Below are positions 11,089-22,600 of a stretch of DNA of 64,000 nucleotides, in pieces. Source of the stretch: Eretmocerus hayati (taxonomy: Eukaryota > Arthropoda > Insecta > Hymenoptera > Aphelinidae). Positions within the stretch are counted from its first letter, which is position 1; every line of letters begins with the position of its first letter. The stretch lies in the NCBI GenBank assembly GCA_029851415.1, contig CM056744.1, positions 89,701,907-89,765,906 on the forward strand, in the 5' to 3' direction. The notes beneath the pieces are model-generated. The model was given only the letters and a program-made list of their open reading frames with translations, had not been told where the DNA came from and made no database searches. Position numbers and translations under genes: made by a program.

Positions 11089-14000
11089 GGTTTCCTATTT
11101 TATACTCATTCAAATGACACTATATCCTTTAAGAACGTGAGATTACCATTGAGCAAGCTACTCTAGTTGGCTCAAATATCAAAATTATCATTCATTATAC
11201 TATCTATTGACACTCGATAGTGATACATAAAAATGCCGTATATAAAAATTAAGCAAGTGCTAGTCTAATCTATCAAAATTGATTCAAAGAATATTGATAG
11301 TACAGATATAGATTTTCATCGTTGGTACGACAATGGGTCTTGATCGGAGACGTGATGATGGAATTTTCTTAAGCTCCTCATTATTTAACAAACCTACTTC
11401 TGACGAATCATTGAACTCACATGGAATATCGATTTGAAATTTATGTTTGTAAAAATTGTTCTATATAAATATTTGCACAGCTGAAACACCAAATTATAAA
11501 TAATCTTGCTGCGCAATCTCACTTTTGATAATTGAACTCTGTTTCAACAATGATTCACTTGAACCGTACGCTTCTATTGTACATCTCGGATATTTTATTG
11601 GGCATCCATAATTGCTTTTAGATTGTAAGAAATGTCAAATTCTTCTAAGTCTGATAATTCATGGCCCAAATTCTCCCAAAGCAAATTTTTTCTTTCAACT
11701 CAGACTAGGAATGACCATCATGAGGGTGCTCAGAAATCCCCTCTTCGTTTTCATATCAATGAAAATTACTCAAATAAATTGTCGTTTATCTGTATCTTAC
11801 CAAGAGACATCAAAATAACTCGGTTTCTAACATTGATTTTTCTCGACTCACGCGGGAACAGTAAATTTATACGTAATTCATCTTTGAAATTGGATAGCTC
11901 AGATACTAGTAAATCTATCGACAGATCCAATACATTAGCTCAGAACTCTATCAGTATCTGGATCTGGGTGAGCATATAATCATGGCAGTAATGACCAAGT
12001 CACTCAAGTCAGGTCGCATATCGGATCAGCTATCCAACTAGCCCTGATACATATAGATACATATGTGAGGAAAGGGATTTTGACTTGTTGGCGACATATG
12101 CAGGGTTCGTCATGCACCGCAGCGCAGCCCGGCTGGGCAAACAGTCCGGATAAGTTATAGAAACACATGCCCTATATGCCATATATCACACCATCATCGT
12201 CGAGTGGTGTGTAATTGCAGAGCGTCAGCTCAAAAATATAAAATAAAATAATGATCGCTTTGCGCCCACGCATGAGTCGATGCTATTTGACGAGCGATTT
12301 TGGGGCCAGTGACAGTTTTGGCGATGCAGTTTCATGTTGGTAATGGAGTAAAATTGGTTGAAATTGAAATTTATCCAGCTGATTGAACTTTGGCCACCGC
12401 GACTGGTTTTCTGGCCGGATTCAGCTTCGGATCTGACATCTCACCAAGTGGTTCAAAAGTTTGGAAGACAACCAACTTCTTACAGCCTATCAAATCTTAT
12501 AATGGTACAGTGCTCTTTGAACCAAATATGTATGGAAATTTAAGAATAGTTCGGAAATGGTGAGGTGCAAAGCTATCTTGAAGCCTTTGAATCTGTCTTC
12601 GAATTACTTTGATTGATTCGCGATTATTGCAGTACAGGTTTCAATGATGAATTAAAATCAAAAGCTTGGGTTGTAAGAAGGTTTGATTCAAATATCAATA
12701 CTTCAATTGTTACATCAGCTCTCGAAAATGGGACGCATCATTTTGCAATTTGGGTAAAGTTGAGGATTGATTCTTCATTTTTGAATCAGATTCAACGCCA
12801 ATGCTCACGACTATTTCCACGCTCACCAAAAAATTTTACAAAGTAACTTTAACGGAGAAAAAAATTTTACGGCAGGGGTTCTTTCCCTCTGCAAAATCGT
12901 AGGTATAGATCTCGGATTTCTAGTTTGGCAAGATGTGGGTAGCTTGCCTCAATCCAGATTCCATTTTGTCATTGTTTTTTTGCATCTCGTCTTCTTTTGT
13001 TCTCGTCTTTTGAGGTATAAAAGGGACTAAAAGTACTTCAATGGTCTCTAGTATACATCAAGGATAGCCGCACAGGCGCCCATTCACAATTATGAGACGA
13101 GAAAAAAATGTTATGTCAGTCAGAACTCACATTCCATCGAGCCTTCCAAAATAAACTTTGTAGGCACTTCCTCGCTGAAATACACGTGTTCATTTGTTTC
13201 CATCAAATTTCCACAAACCTCTGGGGTCTACTGGAATGGTGCATCATTTTCTGCTTAAAAATTGTATCAAAGTGAGTTTCAATGTTTTTGATTGCAATAG
13301 AATAAAATAGAATATAACTAAGAATTTGGGATACAATCCCTGGATAGACAGCTAGGTAATGACGGTTTTTGGATGCTGCATGGCTAAATTTATTGAAAGA
13401 AAAATATATCCCTAAAGGTGCGTATTTTTTTACAACGATAGAATAGAAAAAATTAAGCGTCTGACTGGTGATGATAAGTTTGAGAATGGAGATCCCAAAA
13501 TTTTGGTTTCGTAATGTCGCATCGACCGGGTTATAATTTTTCCTACGCAGCATTCATCGGTATAGGAACCGAACTCATAATCCAAATCGCTCCGGAAATC
13601 CAGAGTTTTTCTTAAATTGCAGGTAACTGAATTTCCACACAAGCGTTTTTGACATTTTTCCCAAATTTTTTCGATCGATATCTTTGATTGTACCTCTGAG
13701 TAGTGCGCCAAAAACAAATCAAAGCTATGACTTTTTGAGTATTTTGCCTTGCTGAAAACAATGGCATACAGTCAAAGATGAGGATTTTTTCGAATTCCAC
13801 TCTAAAAGTTCGACATTCAGGAAATTACAACTTGCAAATTTGATTGTACAGTGCATTCCTGATCATAAGTTATTTCATGAATTTCAATTCCAACAGGAAG
13901 TTATTCATCGAGATCGATGTTTCACACGACCGCTGCAACTCTTTCACACACAAAAATTTGATTCAAAAGATGTATCAAATTATTAAGTTGGGCCAACAGA

Positions 14001-15792
14001 TTGATACTTCTGAAAGGTTATTCAAAATTTTTCGAGAGTCATATAGCCAGAAGAGTTCCAAAACTTGTTGTTTGGGTGAGAGTCGAGCGTCATACTATTA
14101 AAGGTGGGACTGCTCGTCTGACCACATCGGGATACGTTCTACTTGACCCACCCATCGAAGCGGTCGGTGTCTTTGGTAGCGTATCCAAAAGGTCCAAAGT
14201 CTTGTCAGCCTGTTTCGTGCATTATTGATGCATCAAAGGTTTCATCTTGTGACAACTTGCTTTTGCTGAAGTTTGACTTGTGCTGTAGCAGCTGTTTGCG
14301 GCTGTTAAGACTAAGAATTTTACCACATTTTTCGGGAAGTGCCCTTCAGTTTCAGACACTATCTATTTTTGAAGAATGGTAAGAAAATGTCTATGAAGAG
14401 AAAATGAGCAAATAGCGACGAGTGAGATATAATCTATACAAGATGAAACACCATCAGCTGAGTGGAAGCTCCTCCACTGTTTTTAAAAATGCACGAACCT
14501 TCTCCATCGAGCATTCCAATATTGTCGAGCATAAAACGTCACTTAAGCGCCATTCCCATACTTATGATGCTTCATCAATAATGCATAACCTCAGATGTGG
14601 AAGAGTTCTCTTCTGAGAGGACGAAATTGTTCAATTTTCCGAGCGAAATTCTATATTACAGTCGAAGGCACGCTAAGACCACATAATCCTAATGCCACTT
14701 TATATACAAAAATTAGCATTGAAACGGTCAACTTTTGGTCTGTGACTTTAAACAGTAAAAAATGTGAAAAATTACTGCCAATTTGTGCCCGCCAGCCAAG
14801 AAATAACCGTCTAATGCACAAAATCTTGTTTCACTACAAAACAATTTTTATCAAGTCCCAAACACCTATTGCCAAGCCTGTGTCCTCTCGCAACCCAATC
14901 GCTCTTATTCACAGCCCATGCACAAGCTAAAGGTGATTGGAAGCAAGGACAAATTTGCTACAATTTCCAAAGAAAATGAGGCCATTTCACGCTCGCGTGT
15001 TCTTCATATCCGCCCACACCCGTACGGCCACGCCGGCCGGCCATCGTCGGTCACGAGAAAGATAGGGGTAAACTAAGCTAGACGAGGCCAGGCCAGGTTA
15101 TATCCTGAGCAAGAGGGTTTGGCCTCAACCGGTCTCTCCTCATTACCTCATGAAGTATTCAGAAGCGGCAAAATAATGGCAGGCTTGTAGCTTTTGCGAC
15201 CGCTGATTCGCGGAACGGCCGAGCGCAACGAGGATAACCTGCGACCTCCAACGTATTTTCCATCATATTATATATGCCCATGCAACAGCCTTTGCTTGCC
15301 TGATGTGTGCAAGTCAAGCCGATTTGTAACCTCCATGATGAATACACGAACGAACTCGCTCACTCGCTCGCTACAAATTTCTCTCTCCCGCGGAGCGCGA
15401 AATAATTGATGAGTTTGCAGCAAGCGACAAACTTGCTATTATCATTGTTTCCCTCAGTCCTGAAGGGCTTGTGTCGACGAGTAAGACGAGTATTTTTCGA
15501 TGTTTAAGGTTGGAATGTAGATAGGTGAGGTGTGAGGTAAAGGGTGAAATGATGCTTCAAAAATTTTTATCGGGTTGGGAGAGGAGTTTCTTTATCGGAT
15601 ATCAGTATGATATTGGTTCCAAATTGGCAACGGCATAAACTTCGAAGCAAATTTTTTATAGAAAGTTGATTCAGTTATTTATGAATAGTCGAATTTTGTA
15701 ATGACCGACGAACGGTCCATGAGAATGCTTCAGATTTTACTACATATTTGCGCCAACTAAGGCGCAGCCTCGGGTGCAGCTGAGCTTCTCAT
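11089..15792. other. Intergenic DNA upstream of dsf, no gene recognised
   Basis: Several open frames of 60-115 codons occur (for example 13203-13553, 13430-13717 and 14001-14228), but none shows a family motif or a convincing splice context. At 15000-15420 the base composition becomes more GC-rich, with CCGGCCGGCC and CGCGGAGCGCG patches. That could mark a promoter or regulatory segment, which is inference only. A TATAAAA lies at 11097-11103 on the minus strand, only about 10 nt before the ATG of the peptide gene, too close to serve as its usual promoter. Confidence 0.4.
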
Positions 15793-16765
15793 ACACAGTA
15801 AATAATTTCTGGGAGAAAACTTCAACCAGTGGTTGAAGTTTTTCTCTCAACCACTGTTCTGGGTCAAAAACCAACCAGATGCTTGATTTTTGGCGTCAAC
15901 CACTGGTTTACTACCAATCCAACCACTGGTTGACTTTATTACCACAACTAATATATAAGGATATGAATGCGGCGCCCACAATATCTGTCGATGGTGGACC
16001 CGGGTAACACTTTTGGGCCAGAAAAACAAGTTTCGTCATGTTTTTTCCCCAACAAACAGGAATAAACATCAGCGCCGGCCACGCGAGCATTTTCGGAAAA
16101 AATTCAGGTTAAGCATCGTTTTCGCGATTCATTATTCGGATTGGTGACCGCTCGACTGGGGCTTCCACGCTCACGCTCTCATAGCTCGCGTAAAAAATTC
16201 GCGCATTCTTCTGTACAGGGTATTATACGGGGCCCATGAGATTTGTCAATGGTGGTCCCCGGGTGACACTTTTGGGTCGGACAAACGAGTTTCTTCGAGT
16301 TTTTTCACCAAAAAACAGAAATAAACATCAGCGCTGGTCGCACGAGCATTTTCGGGAAAAAATTCAGGTTAAGCATCGTTTTCGCGATTCATTATCCGGA
16401 TCGGTGACCGCTTGGGTGAGGCTACCAGATAAAAATAGATTATGGGCTCGGTTAGGTAAGGAGGCAGCTCCACCCGATCGGTCACCAATCTGGATAATGA
16501 GTCGCAAAAACGATGCATAACCTGAATTTTTTCCGAAAATGCTCGCGCGGCTGGCGCTGAGGCTTATTCCTGTTTGTTGGTAAAAAACATGATGAAACTT
16601 GTTTTTCCGACCCAAGAGTGTCACCCGAGGACCACCATTGACCAATCTCATGGGCCTTGTATTCATCCTCATATTCGCTGTGGGAAAAATGACATAGCCA
16701 ATGATTGGATTTGGTAGGCAACCAGGTGGTTGCCGATTTGGTGGGAAGTCAACCAATTTTTCACA
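15793..16765. mobile_element. Repeat cluster with two direct and one inverted copy
   Basis: A unit of about 160 bp (core ATTTTCGG-AAAAATTCAGGTTAAGCATCG) occurs at about 15990-16150 and 16240-16410, and inverted at about 16490-16660. CAACCACTGGTTG-like palindromes fill 15825-15930. The outer ends, CACAGTAAATAATTT and the reverse complement of CACTGTGAAAAATT, resemble each other. I read it as a non-autonomous DNA transposon with internal duplications. No transposase was found. Confidence 0.6.
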
Positions 16766-17399
16766 GTGTACATGTAAATCAGATGTTATTACTTAATAAC
16801 TTGTATCGGACTTCATTTCAAGTCTCCATGAAATAATTTCAAACACATTCAGCTATGACAAAAATTTGGCGAGCTAAATGTTCCAGTTTTCAAAGATGTA
16901 AAATTTCCTTCTGAGCAAATTTCTCATCTGACTTTCATCGTTCTGACCAAAACTCGATGTTCTAAAAAGCAGTTCAAAATCGCTGGGACGAAGTATTATA
17001 CCCATCGGTCCCACACTCACAAGGCCATTTCTTACACGGTGGACAACTGATCCAGAGTCCGGAAGGGTTGAGTCCAGTATTTTTTACATTTCATCACTAT
17101 CACAGTGTATCAATTTACGGCCTCAATTAGAATTTACTCGGGTTCAAGCCTATGCTCATGACATCAAAATGTAGTGAACTCGTATGCTGAGATTTATATC
17201 GAATTCCCGGAAATTTGTTTGATATCAGAACCAAAATGTTAAAAAAATACGCTGCTAAATGATATTAGCAGAATGGTTTCTCACGTCGAAATGTGCCTAC
17301 CTTTGTAGACCAAAAAAGGCTGAGGAGAAACCGCGGATGAAAAATTATAGAATTTATTCCATGACAACAGATTTCCAAAAAAATTTTACCATTCAGATC

Positions 17400-18400
17400 A
17401 TTTGTTTATTTTAAAAATCTTCACTCATAGCGAATCGGTTTTCACCATTTTGTTCCTCTCGCCGATATCTGTCCATTGTAAGTCACGGTTTTTCCTCCAG
17501 GCTCATCCCTGGTCCTACACGAATTTAACTTTCTCTGTCGTTGTCAGTGTCCGTGTGTATGTGTGTCTGCGCTACTTCATTTTTCGTCCACGGTTTCTCC
17601 TCAGCCTCTGGACCGATCTTTCTCTAATTTATGTGAGTGGTAGAGCACCATGTAAAGATGTGCTGAAAGGGTTTATAGCGCAATCTATTAAACAGTTCTC
17701 GATTAATGAGTAACGGAAAACAAAAATGTTAAAATTGTCAAGAAATTATTAGGAATTTTTAGAATTTATGTCTAGAAAAACTTTATAAGGGAAGTTGAGG
17801 TGACCTAATAAAATGTTAATCTGGCCATCCTTGATCGATTGGTTAATACGGAATTACGTTAAACTGTATGGGAAAAGAAATGTACATGGTTTTTTTTTGA
17901 TTGATAGAAGATTCATGATTTAATCGGTAGAGATAGATATGAATGGAAATTCCACATTAACCAATTGACGGAAAATGATGAAAAAGTGGTTGTTCAAGTG
18001 ACGCAAAATTTGATGTGTTGATTTTGAGAAAAGATATTATAATATAAAATAATCGGTTTTTGGAAAATTTTGACATTTTTATTTTCCGACACTCATTAAT
18101 CGAGAACTGTTGCATAGATTGGGCTATAAATCCTTTCAGCACATCTTTACATGGTGCTCTACCACTCACATAAATTTGGGAAAGATCGGTCCAAAGGCTG
18201 AGGAGAAACCGTGGATGAAAAATGAAGTTGCACAGACACACATACAAACGGACACGGACAACGACAGAGAAAGTTGAATTCGTGGAGAACCAGGGATGAG
18301 CCTGGAGGAAAAACTGTGACTTACAATAGATAGATATCGGCGAGAGGAATAAAATGGTGAAAACCGATTCACTATGAGTGAAGATTTTTAGAATGAAAAA
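17400..18400. mobile_element. Foldback element with ~345-bp inverted arms
   Basis: The arms at about 17400-17745 and 18058-18400 are inverted copies with scattered mismatches and a spacer of about 310 bp. Each arm keeps an open frame (17402-17713 on +, 17957-18247 on -) sharing a segment that includes PRFLLSLWTDLS and GRAPCKDVLKGF. That may be chance or a remnant of coding sequence. A transcript through both arms would form a long hairpin. No flanking duplication was established. Confidence 0.65.
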
Positions 18401-19613
18401 TTAATTTGAGTGAAAAAGTTGAGCAAAAATATCTTGTCACAAATACAACCCTTTCTCTTTGAGAAAGCAAAACAAAAAATCTGAAGGTCCAGCCCAGTGT
18501 GGCTAATGAATGTATCTGGCAATAGTGAGGATTGATTGGAATTTGTGAGGTTCTTTTACTTGATTAGCTTCAAGCATCAAATAGAAAAAATAGTCATGGT
18601 AGATTGTTGGGACCAGACATTTTGGGTGGTGGCCAATCTTTGACAGATACAAGTATCGTAGTCGTGAAGATTTCTGGTTCCGAAACCAAATAATTTTCTC
18701 AGTCGATCATTACTGAACAGACGAATCTACCGAGAAGTTCTTAAATTTTTCAAGGATCTATACGACCCACGGGCTTTCCTGGCAATGAAGTATTTACTCG
18801 ATGACAGTAATATCGGTTTAAATAGAATCGGAAAAATATGTGTTATGATGAGCTCTGAATTTTTTTAAAAAAATCAAAAAAGTGTCATTTCTGAGAACAT
18901 CGATATTATTAAAGATTATAATCTTCCGAATGACATCATTTGGCAGGATGTTCTATAGTTATTATAATCCCATTTTGTTAACTCTTATCAAAAGTTCCGA
19001 TCGATCAATAATCATGGAGATTCCCTGTTGCATCAAGCCCTAATTACCACGACAAATCGATCACAATCGTCGAAGGTAAAGCGGGTAGCATACATGATTT
19101 CTGCTGTATGAATTTACTGTTGATTCTGGTTTATTCTCATGTGCGCATATTCGTGCAAGCCTGCAAAATACATAAATTACAGAGCTAAGCGCGCCCTCAA
19201 AATGGCATTTGATTATCGGTTTGCAAAGAAATGTATCGATACTGTCCTCGCTTTGCTCGGAATTTCGCGTATTTGACGTTTTGTGCAATCTACGTGTCTA
19301 TTGTGTACTGGTTTCTCGTATATTACTACATGATTAGCCTTTCATATCTCGAAAAATTTCGCTTACGAAATGTTATCAATTAATATTCTACCAGATTCAC
19401 AGAGCATGTGACAAAATGTTTCTAAAATTCTGATGTGTCTACTTATCATGCTCCCAAAAATCAACTCAGGTCGTTTGAAAATTTCATGAGTATTTTACAA
19501 AGAACTTTCAAACGCTTCATTACTAAATCAACGGTGCACCCGTTACATTTCCCTCAACCACAAAACTCGTTATTGAGATCATAAGATTCAATTCATACTT
19601 ATCTCATTTGCAG
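18401..19613. other. AT-rich sequence upstream of dsf
   Basis: No coding exon was recognised. As it lies directly upstream of the dsf coding region, it probably includes promoter, 5' UTR or 5' intron sequence. A plausible acceptor, ATCTCATTTGCAG, ends at 19613. A 5' UTR exon could start at 19614 and run into the ATG at 19699. Confidence 0.4.
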
Positions 19614-19698
19614 GTATACTTCGAGCTATCATTGAAAAGTTGGCGTAGACGAAGAGAGTCCATTATTTGAAAACCTGAAGTAGTTAAGGTGGAAATAA

Positions 19699-22600
19699 AT
19701 GATGGAAGATAATGGCCGAGAGACTTTGTGTAAAGTGTGCGGTGACAAAGCATCCGGTAAACATTATGGGGTACCAAGTTGCGACGGGTGTCGTGGATTT
19801 TTCAAACGCTCAATCCGCAGGTATGCAAGGTAATTGACAACCATTTATAATGTATGGCTCATGATGGATATTGAACATCAACCATGAGTGAGTGGTTTTC
19901 ATGATGAGTAGAAATATTTAATGCTGCTGTTTCCTCTTTTTTTTCTCCGCAATGGTTGTTGTAACTAGGCCAGATGCCTCCCTTAAGGAAAATTTTTCCT
20001 GAATCTGTAGCGATATGACATTTATTGTGGGATGAGTATACCCTGCTCGGCCTCACTGACGAAAAAAAATCGCAATAATAGTGACGTAAATTTGCAATTT
20101 CAGTGTCGCTAGAATGAGTGCAACCCTTAAATATTTAATTTTCGAGATGTTTCAATTACATTAGAAAGTAATTTTCTAGTCTATGAGTGCAAGTCTGGTG
20201 CAATGATTTCACACAATTTATATGGGGTGGTTTTTTTGAACTGCAATGGCGAACATGCTGGTTACATCCATGATAAGTCTTCTTTATACCTACTTTTCAT
20301 TCATTGATGAACGACTTTGTTTTCACTTTAAACATAAGAGGACGAACGCTAATTGAAAATATTATGAATTTATGCTTCCAGAAATTTGGACTACGTATGC
20401 AAAGAGAACGGACATTGTATTGTTGATGTTTCTCGGCGAAATCAGTGCCAAGCGTGTCGTTTCACAAAATGCTTGCAGGTCAACATGAAACGAGATGGTA
20501 CGATTTTCAACGAAATATTCACAAATCATTAATAATAATAACTTCTTCATTTGAGCGTTAGGGGCACTATGCAGAGAATTTCTCATGTGGTTGAGAAATT
20601 GACAGACGCAGACTTGATTTTTAGCTTTGCGTATGTTACGTGGGTGTCGGCGACAAAGAATGACTCGGATATATATGTAGATATATATATTGAAATGGAG
20701 TGAACTATGAATACAAATATGCTGTGTATTTGATGTAAAGAGTGGATGAGCGGTCTGACGCGGCGCGCGCGAGTCGAGGATTATATATCCTCGGCTCGAT
20801 GCGCGTCGTGTACAGACACAAAGTGCAAAGTTCGGCAAAACGTGATCGCGCGATGCATTCCTCCAGGTGTGCATCGGCGATCGGTTTTGCAGAACCGACG
20901 ACGGGGTGATTGCTTAATGAGAGCAATCACCTATGTCGTCACACGTGTGAGGCCGGGACTTTGTCGTCCTCGACAAGCCCTACCTGTTTTGTGTACATGA
21001 TGTTTTACATGAGTTTTTACATATGTTTTTCTATATTTTCTTCTCTTCCTTGTTTTACGGAACGTTATGGTTCTTCTCGGATTCAACATCGTTATTTCCT
21101 CTTTTTTTCGGTCCATTTTAATTGTTCCTCGTTCCACGTACTTCACTTGGCCTCATTTTTATGTGCTTTTGTTTCCAATTTTTCTTTTTTTTTTTTTTTT
21201 TTTTGACCTATATTTTCCTTTAGAACCTGTGAAATCCTGGAACAGATTAACTCTGAATTTGTTTCGGATGATATCTCTACGAATTTCCATAACATTTTCT
21301 TAATATCCCGACATTGTTTCCGTAGATTTTATCATCTAAGCAATCTCGTGAGATACTGAATCGATATTTTTCTATATTCTAGCGATGTTTTTGATCCGCT
21401 ATTCTCGATATTTGAACGACATTCTCATACAATATTCTTGATATTTCTCCAATCTTTCAACCGATACTTATCAATATTTTCTACAACATCTCAACCAATA
21501 TCCATCAATACTTTTCCAATATTTCAATCGATATTTCTTCGATAATTTTCCAATATTTCGAATCTTTGGGTTTTCTTGTGGAATGGGAAACTCGTGAGTG
21601 TTATGTTGTGAGTGTCGTGAAGTGTATTTTCTTCATGGGTCTTCTAGATGTGCTGTAAATCTGGATCGACATAAAGGTGCGCGGATTCAAGCCTTAGTGC
21701 CTACATACGATAACGAAGGTATGTAGTATTATGCCAACTCAGTTTTTCTTTCTTCTTCTACTCCTTTTGTAGTTCTGCAGCTTATTGATACGTGGCTTTA
21801 TGCTCTAGCTTGCTATTTGCTCTTGGTAACAATTCATCTCGCGCCCTTGTTCGTTTTCAAGATGTCTCGTGCGTTAAATTATTTCAACTTCGTGCGTGTT
21901 TTGTATTGTGTATCTCGTGATTGTGTATCTGTGTTTTCCAGGTGCTAGGCTCGTTGCTGATCGGCATCACCTTTTGGCGGCTGTCGTGGACCGTCAGCGG
22001 CGGTTGGAGGCCGCTGTTCGGGCTGCTGGTGATGGTGTTCGCGAATCTGTCGCGTGTCCTAGGTGTGGTCAGGTGAGTCTTTCCCTCTCCTTCCTCTTTT
22101 TTTTCTCGTCTATTTTCTTTGCTCTCCCAATTTGAACCTTCCCTCTTTTGTAGGTCGGGCATCGATTTTACCGATTGACGTCGCTCTCCCTCTTGTCGTG
22201 GATCCCTGAACGTGATGGGGATGTTTGTGGCTTTGACTTCTCCATTTATGCCTAGTAAATTTGTTCTTTCTTCTGTATTTCATGTGTTGTTTTGTGATAT
22301 AGAGTTTCCCTTTTCCCAAAAAAGATCCCTCAAATTTGAAATTCGTCTATCTTCGACTTATGCGTTCATTCATCGTTCATGACTTACATATATCTCCTCC
22401 TGCGTACATATATATATACGTTCGATTCAGCTCCCTTCTCGCGTATACCTATATATCCATATTCATATACATATACTTATGTCTACAGTATTACGTCATA
22501 CATGCTTATGCCGTTACCTATGTACGAGTTGGCCGATGCAATTCTCATGTTGATATATAATTTTTCCCGTGTTATATATATATGTTTTCTCAAGTTGTGC

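Noticed and set aside
13203..14382. Cluster of overlapping short frames suggesting a decayed transposase
   Set aside because: No catalytic motif, no terminal repeats and frames on both strands; nothing ties them to a family.
20705..20926. Minus-strand frames inside the LTRs (also 34489-34710)
   Set aside because: Identical in both LTRs and with no protein feature; they are LTR sequence.
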